Assembly (NCBI GenBank): GCA_905331475.1
Contig: CAJNYU010000419.1
Span: 1-64,000 of the forward strand
Source: Rotaria socialis
Lineage: Eukaryota > Rotifera > Eurotatoria > Philodinida > Philodinidae
Direction: 5' to 3'
Length of the DNA stretch: 64,000 nt
The notes beneath the pieces were generated by a model that saw nothing but the letters and a program-made list of their open reading frames with translations, searched no databases and was not told where the DNA came from. The position numbers and the translations under genes were made by a program. This document shows, in pieces, positions 24,102-41,500 of the stretch (positions are counted from its first letter, which is position 1; each line of letters begins with the position of its first letter).

Positions 24102-25497
24102 ATTTGAGTGATTAATATTTTTCAAAAATAGTATCTCGATCAGCTGTTACAAATCGACGAGAAAACAACAAATAACAGCACGCGCTGGGTATCTATGTAT
24201 GAATAAGAAGCACACAAAAAGCCTAAAGATATGATTGGTTACTTAAAGAGACAAATAAAAATCAATGTAGGAATTCATATTCATTTTCGTAAATTTCGCA
24301 TTTTTTCATGATGATAAAAAATAGACGCAAATTTACGGTCACTTAAATCATGTTTTCTAAAGTTTGATTCTCTATGTAGACATTATAAACGTGTAAAAAT
24401 ACAAGAAGAATATTTATTTTCTCTTACTGTTCTTCGTAATTTTTTTCTTCTTTCCTCAGCTCTATGTTCTTCTTTTTTGTTTATTTTTGTACATATATCT
24501 TATTCACAATAATAACATGTCTATTCAGATCTTGTGATGTTATTAGTATGACTCATATAGTTTTTAATCTGAGCAGAAAATAGAGAGGCTCGTCCTTAAT
24601 ATGTATTTCTCTTTCGCCCATATTTGTTAATTTTTCTGATGTGTAATTGTAGTTCTATTTGTTTTTAATTATAATGCATATGCTATCGTTTATTTTCTAT
24701 TATAAATCCTTTTATATTTTGAATAAAATTACACAAGCAATAGAACTTGATGTTCATTGTGTTTTATGATAGTTTTGTCAGTCTTAACTTGTTAAAAGCT
24801 TGAAATAGAATTTTTATGGTCAACAGTATATTGTTAATTGTAATTGCAATGTTATCATAAAAAAGGAACTTTGCTATTCTAAATGCCATCGATACATAGG
24901 CGTTTCTCTTTTGTTATTATTATATGATTGAAATTTATTCATCGGATTATATTGGATATTATTTAAATAACGAAAAAGCGTTGTACCTATTGTAAACGAA
25001 ATGCAAATATCAATATTTATATAGAATATCAGTGTCTAAATGTTCTTGTTAAGAACGACAATATTTCTTTATCGTTTTTGTTTCTAGCTGATCGAAGGAA
25101 TAAATATTCCTGCTGTTGTCATCCACCATCTGGCAAAAACAGGACGAGATTCTTGTCCTTTTAATGGTGTCTTCTAAATCGTCAATAACTAGGTCTCCCG
25201 AAAAAAAAATCGCAAGACGACGAAGAACAAGAAGCAGAAGAAAAAAAGAAAGAAAACGATAAGGCAAAAAACTATAAGCAACAGGAAAAGAAATGCAGAA
25301 ACATCAATAACAACATCATTTGTTTTTGTTCAAGGTAAATAATATCCACCGAAAAAACTTAATACTATTGTTTTCAGATACGATAAAAATTGAATCGTAG
25401 AACAATCGCATATACCGAGTGATCGAGTAATTTCAGTTCTAGTTTTCTTTTTCTTTTCGACATAATTTATTTACATACAAACTAGATTAATTATGAA
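24102..25497. promoter_or_regulatory. Divergent intergenic region between ARMC8 and LARP4
   Basis: The two genes are transcribed away from each other across this 1.4-kb stretch, so both promoters should lie here. It is strongly AT-rich with no recognisable core promoter motif that I would trust, and no supportable gene; open frames at 25049-25267 look like noise. Confidence 0.5.
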
Positions 25498-28400
25498 ATG
25501 GAACCTCATCTACAACAACATCAATCTTATATCGATCTGGGTAAAGTTGATTAGTCGTGTTCTGTGTGTAGGTTAGCTTGAAACGATAATTTATATCTAG
25601 ATGTCATTTGGTTTTCAAGCACGTGCAGATATATGAAGTTGTTGTGACAGATTTCAATAGGTTCTACTATTATTCATTCAGGTTATATCTCACGCGATTT
25701 ACGCCAATATTTTCGAAAATAGATTTCCGATTATCGTCATGTACTCTTTCAAATTTTGATTCGATCGAGATAAATTGCGAATACGTCTGTTTGGAGTTCT
25801 CATTATTAATTTTCACAATGTTTTCAATTGTTTAGTCTCTAGATAGAATATCATGTATCTCTTTTTGTTTTGATTTTAGTTCATTTATCTACAGGGCACT
25901 CTTTTCAAGCACAGCGAAAATACCAAGAATCAACATTTTCGACGAGAAATATGTTCAATATAGGCGATCATCTATCAACAGTTTCTAATATCAATTATCG
26001 GACTCTCGCAGGTAAACGATAGTAAATTCTATTGATTTCAATTTTCTTTATTTTAATTAACAAAATCTAAGATCATCCATTACAACTTTCACCGGAACAA
26101 TTAAGAGAAAAATTACGTAAACAACTTGAATATTATTTCTCCAAGTTAGTTTTTCTTTTTCTTTCTCTCTCGATATCTTTCATTTTCTTTGTTGCTATCA
26201 AGAGAAAATATGATACATGATATTTATTTACAATCACAAATGGATGCTGATAGTTACGTACCTATATCGTTAATTGCGAATTTTAAACTTGTGAAACATC
26301 TTACACATGATTTACAATTGATTATCGATGTTCTCAAAGGTAAACATAGAAAAACTCGACACTTCAATTGATTTGTCTTTTAGAAGGTTTTCAAATTTTC
26401 AGCACAGCGAAATTTCGATGATGAGTCATCGCGGTCGTCATGACCCTTTCTTTTTTCAGCTACTAAACGAGATCGCGAGCTAATCAGTTTCTTCTAGATA
26501 GTTACTTCTTTTTTAAAATACCCATACGATTTCCCAATGACATGGCATGAGATAAAAAAAAAGACAAATTTTCCTATGGGAAGAGTTGGTTCGCCCATAT
26601 CTTTTTTTATGGGAGTCTTAAAATAAAATACTCCCATTACATCCTATTTAGACTTTGCTCTCAGACACGAAAGCTGTCAGTTCTATGTCGATTTCTTTAC
26701 ACGGAGCTTAATTTTCAAAAGAAAAAGCCGCACAATGATACGAAATTTTCTATTGTCCAATAGATATTCAGTTCGTGTTCGTTTCAATGTAGGCTTTAAT
26801 TATTTTTTAGCGAATAGGTTTCTAATCCGTACAGAAGTATAATCAAATATCGGTTTGGAGATACAGGAACAAATAGAAGACACATAACATTCCTCTTATA
26901 TTAACCATTACGAAGACAGACTCCAAATGGGATGATATGACAAATTTCTCTCATGGGAATGCTCATCTGGCTGTCTGCGGATAGTTCGCAGACATTGTTG
27001 AAAATAAACTCACAGATCATAATCAATAAAAGCGCATATCAATCTATGAACTACCTGTCACTCATCTCAAATGAGATTTCTTCCTGTGATTGATTTATGA
27101 CTCTATCCGAATTCATTTCGTGCTTTACCTAACATCCCTTCTTTTTTAGAATCACCTTCGATTGAAGTTGATGCAGCAGAGAAAAGAGTTCGTTCATCAG
27201 ATTATTTAGCATATCTTCCAACACGAAAACGTTGTACGATTATATTACGGAATGTACCATTGGATGCAACCGAGAATGAAGTATTAGCATTATTTTCGAA
27301 TGAATCTTGTCCAGTGCCATCAACTGGATGCGAACGAGTATTAGAATCGAATCATTCAGATTGTTGGTATGTTACATTTAACAATGAAGACGAGGCACAC
27401 AATGCATTTTTGTATCTAACAAGAGAAAGTATTTCAATACGTGGTCAAAAAATTATGGTAAAAATTTGATTTTGATCTTATTTTGGAAAAATACAAAATT
27501 TCGATTTTTGTAGGCTCGTATGAAAGCTTGTCTGTGGCAAAAATCTCTGATATCATCAAACGAGGCTGTAAAAGATTTATCTGTATCACAAAGTTCTTCA
27601 TCGAATTTTACACAAGAACCGTATTCTCCTGTTTATATTCCAACAATCCCGATCAATCATACAAATCAAACCTTATCTATTGGAAATCTATCACAACAGC
27701 AAACAGCCGTTAAACCTCGTCACGTGCAAGTTTTACAACAATACTTACCAATGACTTCTAATTCTAATACATCATCGCATCAACATACGATGCCACCAAG
27801 AGTTTTATTTACGGCAAATATGCAACCATTAGCTATGAATTATTATCCACAAACGCAATATCTTAATAGAAATGTAAATTTTTTAATTCGATTGAAAATA
27901 TTCTTAAAAAGATTTTCTTTTGTTTTAGCATTCTATTCTTCCAATTAATTTTTGGTATATACCTCCAACAGCAGATTCATATTCACCTATGGTAAAATCG
28001 AAATCTTTAAGATTCAGTTCTGTGAAAAAAGTTTTATAAATAATATTTTTCACAGAACTATCTCATTTGAGTAAAAAACGCGTCTAATTCAAGGAGTATT
28101 TTTTTTCTATTTACAGTGTACCCGTCTCAATTCTTTAATGCGAGTAGGGAAGTTTTCATAGAATAACTCAAGTAGAACTTTTTGTTTTCTTACTAGATAT
28201 GTTTGCATGTTCTTTGTTAATTGATAAGATGACAAAAGCACATAGTTAAATTTGATCTGTAGAGATATGATTTTTGAAACAAATATTTCATAAAAGAAAA
28301 AGTTGAATTTTCGATAATTTACTTTCTATTTTTAGGCTTATAATATTCAATCTAAAACTCGGCTATCAACAGCATCGAAACCACGGTATATTGAATAATA

Positions 28401-29409
28401 ATAATCATAAGATTTGGTATTGAGAGAATATCGCACCACCAATGGAGATGTGTGGGATTACGTTGTTGCTTAGTTCCACTCTAGTAGAACTTGATTTACC
28501 CGAGGAAAATTATGTAGTCCTCTTGAAATATGTACCAGCTAATTTTCCTCTAAAATAGTAATCAGAAATACCATTGAATCAGTATGATGATTTTTATCTG
28601 TTGAACAAGAGTCAAATACACGATAGGATGATAAAATGTCTCATTATTCTCGGAAGATAGAAAAAATAATTTACGGGTTAGGCTGGTGTGAAGGAAGCGC
28701 TTAGAAACGCTTCCTGCACGCCGAATTCAACAGATTTTCCAAAAGTCTATTCAGAAGACGGGCACCAGATATATACGGAACCACATGTTTTTTTGTTCCT
28801 GCGATTCTAGTGTATGTGCCTGTCTATTTAGAGAAAAAAATGAACTTTTTTACTACAACTGTAAACCCCGTCTACTTGACTGTACTATGGAATACGAAAG
28901 TTTTCGATTGCTTCCTCTGGGCGAGAACACATATCTTTTGATTCCGACCCTCAGAACGATTTTCACAGTTCTACCGGAGACTCCTCTACCAATAAGAACA
29001 CTCATTGTGTTGGGTCTCGTATTTCCCAATAAAATAAAATAAAAATCGAGATTATAATATGATTTACCTCCGGTACGACATTCTCTAATACCGAATGATG
29101 CTTTGGTTCTATTTCACCCTGTCATATAAAACAAATGATGATTTTTCTCTTCTATCTATTAGTAATTCAACAAAATCAATTTCTAATCATGTAGAACATT
29201 CAAATGAGTTACATGATACGAATTCGTTGGTGCCTCCGAAGTCATCTAATAGATCGACTATTGGAGATAATCAAAATTCAAACAATGACAATTATTCATT
29301 AAATCAAATATCAAATGATAATACATGTACATTGAAACAAACAGATTCATCAATATCTGAATCTATTGAACAGTCAACAATCAATGATTTTTCACACCAA
29401 AATAATTAA
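25498..29409 (+). CDS. LARP4: LARP4-type La-related RNA-binding protein, 9 exons
   Basis: Exons 25498-25540, 25895-26011, 26072-26144, 26203-26339, 27150-27457, 27514-27873, 27929-27991, 28336-28385, 29163-29409; all junctions GT-AG and in frame, 465 residues. LARP4 binds poly(A) and poly(A)-binding protein in the cytoplasm and stabilises mRNAs. The La motif (about 60-140) shows [14 protein letters not shown], then [16 protein letters not shown] and VKHLT, the order seen in LARP4. The RRM-like domain (about 150-235) has [10 protein letters not shown] and [18 protein letters not shown] and ends IRGQKIMARMKA, again LARP4-specific. After that the chain is low complexity, Asn/Ser/Gln rich, and shorter than human (about 720). 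No PAM2 motif was recognised. The start chosen gives an N-terminus [11 protein letters not shown]; an overlapping ATG at 25493 is out of frame. The last intron is 777 bp, long for this genome, so the final exon is less certain. Confidence 0.85.
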
Positions 29410-32400
29410 TACGACCATAAATATTATCGTCAAGTTTAAATGAAAATAGTGCATTATTTACTTCTTCTAATGATAAAAAGAAAAATAACAAAAAAATTTT
29501 AAAATATTTGGTGCTATAGGTTATGTTTCTATTGTCTGTCAGAGATAGATTTTTGCGCATTAGATGAATGAATACTTCCCGACTTATGTTGCTCTTGTTC
29601 TCTTTTTTTTTCTTGTGTAAAATTCGTTTATGTTTATATTTCGACAAATACGTGGATCATATGAACGCGACGAAGAAAAAATAGAAGCTGCATGACTTTC
29701 TCTTTGAGAAGGGTTTCAATAATAAATTTAATGATTATTTCGGGGAAACTACGAACTATTTTCCGATGGTATGGCTCTATTATGATGGCCCGAAAATTTC
29801 GTTCATGTCACTACTTGATAGCGAAATCATCGAACTCGAAATTTAGTTAATTTCACTTCTGTCTTCTCAAATGAAGTATCATTTACATCAGAAATGTAAG
29901 ACGAACTCGACGGTTTTTTTAATCTATTAGAAAGCCATTGTGTTCTCGTCTTTAAATACAGTACACTCACTGGCACTGATTGCAGAACAAAAAAAACCCG
30001 CAAGGCGAATCATATTACCTTCTTAGTCATTGGCTAATGTCTGAATAGCTTGAAAGCATTGATTTAGAATAACTTGACATTTTATTTTCTCGTATTGATG
30101 TTCATAGATCTTCCTTGAAAGAAATGAATAAAATTTAGAGCCAATAGTCTGACCAGAAAAATATTGTTTAGATTATTCTAATAATTTGTTTCGTCCAAGA
30201 ATTAAGTAAACTACTTGGTCTTGCAATTGCAAAGACAAACAACTTCCTCGAAAAATTCGAATAGATACAATAATACGAGACGAGCCGCGATGGACATCTA
30301 TGATGTCGCTATCAGTCGCCAATTGTTCTTCGAAATTTCATTCGTCCTTGTTATTCATCTAATGGGAACGTAAAATTCAAGCATGATAATAAATCGGTCG
30401 TTCGTCTTCATTTTATTGCCTTTAATACATTTTAAAACCACGAATACAAGTGATTCATGAACACCGTAATGGTAGCTGGTTTAAAAATAATGTTACAAAA
30501 CAAGAAACAATTAAGGTTTTACTAATGAAATTCATAGGTTAAGATAACTTTATTTTTTGTTTTCTTATTTATTTTAGTTCAAAATATCAATGATATAAAT
30601 TGGATGAATCAAATAGAAATGTCAGTGTTCATCTCAGTGAAATATTCTCGGGTACGCTCAACTTTTCTTCTCTCATAAAGATTAAAATTATCTGTAAGGA
30701 TTACTCTAAAATAATTTGAAGGAAATTACAAGTCAGACTTCATATCGTCAGCTGCTGAATCATTCGCAGTGTTTCCACACGACTTCGAGGCGTTATTTGA
30801 AAGAGCCAAATCTATTAGTAGTAAAACCTCTCACATTAACTACATCAACTGTAATATTGTAATTGAATTGTTAAGTTTATCTAATCGACTGTAAAGAGTA
30901 TGCATAGCGCGTCTTGAATTTTTTATTTTTAAATAGAAGCTGTGTATTGTTAATATAAAACTCGTAAAAATATGTTCCTACAAAGTGTCATTAGCTTTAC
31001 GCCGTCAGAATAATTAACTATGGAGCTTCAGCTCGCCCATCCATGCTTTTATTTCGATAGTTGAAAAACAATTGCTTCAAGGTAGTTGATTTTCCAATCA
31101 CGAATATGTGCAGCGTCAACGTCTGACCATTGAAAAATTCAGTACATTTATTGTCTGCATTAGATTTATCATTATATAAATATAACGAAGAAAAAAAATC
31201 GCACAGCTAACAAGATTATTTTACGAGTAAAACCTTGGAAAAAAATCGACAATAAATTCTGAATGAGCCGACTGAAATTTTCCCTAAACATATTTCTATT
31301 TAATATTGTAATCATGAATAAGCGCAGGCTTATGTTAACAAAAAAAAATAAACACCGGCCTCAACTTCAGATAAAACCATCTTGCACTCGAGATTGTACA
31401 ATAGTTAAGCCCATTTATTGATTTGCAAGTGTCTTGTTGAAGTATATAGGGTAGAAATTTGAACCCTCCCCACAGACCGTTACAGAGAAGTTAACTAATT
31501 AGATAATTGGCTAATTAATTAATCATTTTTCTCTGTGATGGTTTCTAGAGACTCCATACATCATAATACAGGCCACAACAGAGAAGCTTCACTGACTGTG
31601 ATAGACGGATTCCAGAAAAGGAGTTTCATCGTGTTTCACATTTTAATCTCGCACGGATTGTGCTAACAGCTTTTTAGAATAGAATATAACTGAATTAGGG
31701 TCACATATGCTGAAACTTTCAGCTCGAGTGAGAGATGTCGAGACTAAAACCTGCTAGAGGCTTCTGTGCTCTGAATAATTCGATAATAGGAGCAGTCGAC
31801 TTCGAATATTATTTTTGTTGTACAGAATCTAAGATAAAAGCAATCTCTCTGTTATCATTACCGAGTTATGCCGACTACACTCACCCCCGTTTGATTCCGG
31901 AACTAAGAGTCCTAATCTACTGAATCAATGGTAGATATAAATTATTATTCATGAATTGTAACTAGATGTTCATAACTTCAGGCTTTCTTCTATAATCATG
32001 AGATACTCAACAAACCATGAAAAACAGCTATTTTCTATACTAAAGCTTCTAAACATTCGAGATTTGTCTACATGAAATATCACGATTGAAATCCATCAAC
32101 ACAAGTATTCATGGTATTTCGGTTGATAGAGTAACTATTTATATTATGAATCTGTCAAAAGATTTTTTTTCTCTCAATATACAAGTGCAAAAATACGTAA
32201 GAAAAATTTAATTAGCTTTTTGACGTATGAATACTACCTAGAATAAAATAGATTAGTAGCTATACTGTCTGATGATGTTTCAAGAGAATGAATGAATGAC
32301 AGATATTTAAGTCTAAGTTACTTATTTCCTTTTTTTATTCTAATTTTTTTTTACCAAGCTACTCTAGTGTCTGTTGTAGTTGAACGAAAACGACTCGTAT

Positions 32401-34802
32401 TTCATTTGTTCTCTAAGTACAAAGAGTGAATTTGATATTGCTTGATTAGAAAATGAAAATTTTTTTAAATATTTGATTTCTTTTTTCAATAACTTATTCA
32501 GTACTCTAGATGAGTTTAGGATCAAAATTTCGCTTAAAAACAGAAGCCGTAGAGTAAACAACAAAAACGTTTTTGCCCTATTTTCTTTACCAAAAATGTT
32601 TCTTCCATTTCCTATAAATACTTGTTGCATTTTTTTTGTTATTATGAAGAAATCGGTTTTTAATATATTTAAATGTCTATTGCTTAAAATACCCTTTTTG
32701 TTTTGCATGTAATCGAGTGTGCCACGCCATTTAGCTACTAAAGATAATTCTCTTGAATGAAAATATTATTTCCAATTGAATTTGTCAAGTCATTTAACGA
32801 ACTTAGAGTGCAGATTTAAGACTTGTATTTTATCGATATTTATGCTAGTATTAAAAACAATGCATTTAGATTTCTATTCTTATCGTATAGTCAATCAGAG
32901 TTGTAATGAATGACTAATGAAGTAAAATGATCTTCTGGAGGATTCTATCGCTCGATATGTATGTGGGCAATATTATTGATGCCTAGATTACTCTAATGTT
33001 GCTATTCTTCTTTTTTTCGTGCTCACATTGATAAACAAGTGAAGCCTCGATTCCATAATGTCCTTGTCGTAATTCTTTTTTCTTTTTCTTGCGTTCTCTT
33101 CTCCCTACTTCGTTATTTTTACCAATACCGGGGACATGTTGTTTTCAGTGTTTTGCTCTTTTTTTAATAGTTTATATCAATTACGGTCTCACGGATTCTC
33201 TTACTGAAATAATGATTCAATCAATATGTTCATATGGAACAACATATTCTATTAACATACATGAATATGATAGTCTGTCTTTCTACTTGACACATAAAAG
33301 CAATGTGCTCTTGCGCCTATTGCATGTTTTCTAGATGGGTAGGAATCGACAATAGTTACAGTATAAGAAAAAAAATATATTGCCCGTTGAAAAAAAAATA
33401 AAAGAAAGGAAGAAATCCTAGCGAATAACCGAATGACAGAAGAGAGAGAGAGAGAGAGGAATATCTTAATTGGTACTTTTTCTTGAGGGTGCATATATGC
33501 TTGTGTGACATTAGAAAAAGCTAAGACGTCACTTATGTTCGATGAAAAGAGGGGTTATTGAGGTGATGTTAAAAAATATATGTATCGAAGAATATTCTAT
33601 CTCTGTTTTTTTCAGACTTTCTATTATTCGGAAATTTTCAATTATTGGAAAAAGACCAGACATACATTTATTGTTTTTGCATAGATATGATAGCATTTTG
33701 GTTCTCTTTTCTTCTAATGTGTATCAGCTGCGTGTAGCCGTAGGAGAGAAAGTAATAAAAAGAAAAATAGAAAAATTTAGTGATGTATATACACTATTCA
33801 GTAATAAATCAGTATAAAGGCAAAAAGAACTAAGCAGTATCTATCTTATTAATACAGAAATTTTTTTTGTCGTCTATGTAAAAATTTCATTAAACTTTTA
33901 GAAAAATCCTTTTATCTTTTGTCATCAGTGTGTACTTACACCTGATAAGAAAATTTGTTTTTTTAATACTCTTAATGGTAAGTCACAATTAATGTAGCCT
34001 ATTTTAAGTGCAAAATTTCCATAGGCTAATATTTGAATCGTCAAATATCACACATATGATGTATATTACATAAATTAATATGAGTTGTCAGTCACGACAG
34101 ATCTTAATGGTTTTTCCATTGTGCTAAAACTGTTCTATTAATGAATGTAAAACCCTAGATAGAATAAAGAGAAAACATCGATAATACACTAAATAACATA
34201 TATATGCATTTTTGTCGTTCAGACCTCAATTAAAATATACAAGTTGCCATTAGAATACACAAACAAGAAGTAATCAATAGTTGTCAGCAATAAAAAGAAA
34301 TCAAATATTGACTCGATGTTATTCTCTTCTTTTTTTTTTATATTTTTTTTTCAAAATAGGTCATGATAAAATATGCTGTATATATAGCATTATTAAAGCT
34401 ACTTTAGATTTTCTTTTTCTCTATCAACCGAAGGTGTTGACATTAGCATAAATGACATAAGAAGACTAGAGTTTCCTCGTTCGTTGATCTCTATATGAGT
34501 GGTATCATCATTCATGATGAAGTAGAGTCCAAATAAGAAGAAGAAAAAAAAATAGACGATTAAATAGAAGGGAAAAAACGAAATGAGTACCGCAGGTTTA
34601 TATGAAATTATCAGGCATCGTTAGAAATATATCAAGGCGCCGTTTTTCTTATTTTTTTTTCTTTCTTCTCACTGCGTACCTGGTAAAAAATAAAAACATG
34701 CCGCTTTTCTTTTTGTCATTTGCAGACGACTCGTCACTAACAACACATATAAACTACTGTTTGCATATTTTCCCTGGATGTTAAATAATCTACTCTGCTA
34801 AT
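29410..34802. other. 5.4-kb gene-poor region between LARP4 and ERK
   Basis: No complete gene is supported. A 57-codon stretch at 30721-30891 with a TAA at 30892-30894 has strikingly protein-like codons (GAC TTC GAG GCG and similar) and may be an exon or relic; see findings. Other open frames (31735-31923, 32364-32712, 33089-33817) are Phe/Ile/Ser-rich and look like AT noise. A simple (AG)n run lies at 33438-33458. The last kilobase should include the ERK promoter. Confidence 0.4.
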
Positions 34803-37811
<3,009 letters not shown>

Positions 37812-38528
37812 AATTTATTTTCTCTTTTTTAACGGTGATTCATTTTTGTTCTTGTCTAAAAGGTGGTTGTTAAATTTTCTTCGTTTCTTATTTTTTTTGT
37901 TTTTCGTATTATTTATTCTCATAGTCAATTTATTGTATTGTGAAATGTATATCGTTTTATTAATAATTCTGATCGTTGTTCTTTTTCTTTTCTTCTTCAT
38001 GATATGTGTTGTACATCTGAAATTTAAGATTCTTTTTTCCTGTGAGCACTTTTCGAACTGCGGTTATATTTATATATGTATGATCAAAATCATATTTATA
38101 TTCAAGATTATAACTGTACACCCGAGACTCCGTGTATTTGAAAATAATAATAATAAAATCTTCTTAGGCAGTGCGACCGAATTATTTCATTAGATTTAAA
38201 AAATCAACTAAATCAACTTTCCCAGGAAATTATAGTGTTGAAATCGACGTTGATTACATCTTACCAGTCTATTTTTGAACCTTTGCTGAGCAAACCTGGC
38301 ACGGAGATTATTTTTTCTGCCTTGAAGAAACGCGTAAAAGGTTATAAACATTTAATTTTTACCCTTGACTTGCTAAATTAATTCTTGTCAATCCGAGAAA
38401 ATCTTTTATTTAAATCAAAAGAACGCATGAGTAGGAATTAATTAAACCCATACGTGTCTCCTTTGTAGCTCGAAGAACTAGATCTAAACCGTTTTATAAA
38501 TAATATATTGCTTTTGTAGATTAATACA
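37812..38528. promoter_or_regulatory. ERK-DDX27 gap with splice acceptor just before the DDX27 start
   Basis: A 717-bp gap between head-to-tail genes. AATAATAATAAAATC near 38146-38160 could supply ERK polyadenylation. A strong acceptor, TTGCTTTTGTAG, ends at 38519, only nine bases before the DDX27 ATG, with no visible donor exon; it may be a trans-splice site or the end of a 5'-UTR intron. Confidence 0.5.
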
Positions 38529-41500
38529 ATGTCTCGGCAAAACTCTGATCCCATTGCATTGATTCCTACAATTAATGACGACGATAATGATGTACCAGAT
38601 CTTGATGGACCTGATGATGATGACGATAATGACGATGAAATGATAGCAAAAGCTCGTGCTCATAAATTAGCACAAGCTACAAAAGGAAAGTCACTTGATT
38701 TCAATGAACAATTTCAATTCCTTTTGGTAAAACAGAATTATATTTAGTTTTATGTTTTTAATAAATGTATTTGTTTTCGCATTCAGGATGACCCAGAGGA
38801 TAAGCGACTAATAAAACACAGAAATGATAATGATGATCAACTGAAAACAAGAGGAGAATTATCAAATATCGATGAAAAAATTGCTGAAGTTCGAAGCCGA
38901 AGAAAAAAGGTAAGAAGAATTTTTGCTTTGCTTTTGAAAAGAATGATGTTTTTTGTTCTATTTGAAGAAAAATAAGCCCGACACTGAGGAAGAAAATACA
39001 ACAGCAAATACTATTGAAGATGAAGCGTTTGAAATGGAAGTGGAACATGAACCGATTTCAGATAAAGTAAAAACAAAAGAATCGAAAAAGAAAAAATCCA
39101 AAGATAAAAAAGTAGGAAATGAAAATTTTTAAAGGTTTTAATTTATTCTCGTTCTCATCTGCATTATTAGAAAGATGAATTCTTCGAAGAATCACCGCCA
39201 TTCAATCCGGATCAAGTGTTTTCTGAAATGAAAATTTCTCGGCCATTGCTTAAAGTAAATCGACAGAAGAAAAAACTGTATTCTACCATTAGTTTGATGC
39301 GTTTCTTTAGGCTCTTTCAGCAATAGGTCTACATTCACCAACACCTATTCAAGCAGCAACAGTGCCCCTTGCACTTCTTGGTCGTGATGTTTGCGCTTGT
39401 GCTGTTACAGGCTCTGGTAACTTATTTTCTCTATTTTTTTAAGGAAGAGAAGATTCATCGGCGAATTTCTTCGTCCGCTGCAACATGAGTGCATTAAAAC
39501 TTGCGTTGATATATAGTTTTTACTGACGCCCACCGGCATTAAATTGCTAAATATAAGATTGTCTAATTAAAACAACAGTTTAGGGGCTTTTTTAACATAA
39601 TGATAAGATTTTTATGCGTAGTATGCCGCTGCGAGTCTAAATAAGAATAGCAAAAGCCGATAAATACTTGTTATAATGACATTTTAAACTCCTGAATATG
39701 TTTACCACGGGCGGGAGTAACAAAACATATTACACTTCAGTGATTTTCGTACAGCATGGGCATCTCTTCAGCATTTCAGACAAGTGTTTTAGTTAGTAAT
39801 TATCCCGATCAAAGAGAACCAACGGCATTTGCGATGAAAGCTCGCGCACTGCAAGTTAGCTACATTGATTCTAATCGAGTCTAAAAGTAGCCAAGTTCTA
39901 TTAGGGTTAACGATTCAGTGCTTATTTAAATTAACTAAACGTAACGCTGTATTTCTCTTTCAGGAAAAACAATTGCTTTTGCATTGCCAATTGTTGAACG
40001 ACTTCTTTATAAGCCTCATCAAACTGCGCCATGCACACGTGTACTTGTTTTGGCACCAACGCGAGAATTATGTGTTCAAATTCATCAAGTCTTTCGTCAA
40101 CTAAGTCAATTTGCTCATAACATAACGAGCTGTCTTTCAACTGGTATGTGCTTTCGAGTTTTTTTCATAGTCTATATGTTCGCTGATTTATAATTAGGTG
40201 GTTTGGATTTAAAATCTCAGGAAGCATCATTACGTTTACAGCCTGATATTGTCATTGCAACACCAGGTCGTTTAATTGATCACATACACAATTCGCCAAC
40301 ATTTACTTTACAAAATATTGAAATATTGGTTCTCGACGAAGCTGATCGGTAGATAATTTTAGTTTTTTATTTAACCATAAAATCTATCTGCTTGTCTTTA
40401 GAATGTTAGATGAATATTATTTCGAGCAAATGAAAGAAGTTATTACTAATTGTTCACGTACACGTCAAACAATGCTTTTCTCAGCTACCATGACTGATCA
40501 AGTAAAGTTTTATACGCATTCATTTTTCACTCTTAAATTGTTTCTCTATAGATCAAAGATCTTATTCAAGTTTCACTTAATCGTCCTATTCGTTTATTTA
40601 TTGATGACAATCAATCTGTTGCACCATATCTTCGACAAGAATTTATTCGCATTCGTGAACATCGTGAAGGTGACCGGGAAGCTATTATTGCTGCTTTAAT
40701 TACGCGAACATTTCATGATCGAGTTATTGTATTCGCACAAACAAAAAAACAATGCCACCGTATGCATGTTATGCTTGGTTTACTGGGACTTAAAATAGGC
40801 GAATTGCACGGTGATCTTAATCAAACACAGGTACGCTGTTGTTTTATTTAAGAAGAAGAAGAAGAAGAAGAAAGAATTGGAATTTCGTTTTCTAGCGATT
40901 GGATACATTAAGAAGATTTAAAAATGAAGAAATCGACGTGTTACTTGCAACTGATTTAGCTGCACGTGGTCTTGACATTGAGAATGTTAAAACGGTAGAT
41001 ATTTTTGTGCCGATGAAATTTTACATTTTTGTTTCAATTGGATTTTTAGGTTATTAATTTTGTTTTGCCGAATACACTCAAACATTATATTCATCGGGTT
41101 GGTCGAACTGCTCGAGCAGGAAAAACAGGTAAAAACTAAGATCAGCCGCATTACGGTCGCCAACATTCGAGCCCACTAAAACGTTCTTCGCTATTATTTC
41201 ATTGCGATTCGAGTCGTTGATAGGTTTTTGAATACTCAATACAGCTGAATATGTCAAATTTAAACAATCGCAGGTGACACGACTAAAATAAATAGTCGTA
41301 GAACATTTGTCATTCTCTGTAAATTGTGTCATGTGCCCCCCGTTTTTGTGGNATTCTCTGTAAATTGTGTCATGTGCCCCCGTTTTTGTGGACGTACACT
41401 ATTTGATTAATATTATTTTTGCGCGTAAATAGATCAATGACATTTCAAGTATATTGAGATATTTTTAAGAACAAAAACGAGCCTAGATTATTCACCTATA

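Noticed and set aside
25049-25267. 72-codon minus-strand frame with hydrophobic start, considered as a secreted protein
   Set aside because: Hydrophobic start derives from a poly-purine tract; no cysteine pattern or cleavage site and weak codon character.
28785-29042. 85-codon open frame in the last LARP4 intron
   Set aside because: Not joinable in frame to LARP4 exons and without recognisable domain; the direct 28385 to 29163 splice keeps phase.
31450-31475. GGTTCAAAT-like box on the minus strand, considered as tRNA B box
   Set aside because: Flanking bases do not form a T-arm or acceptor stem. No tRNA, rRNA or CRISPR array was found anywhere in the window.
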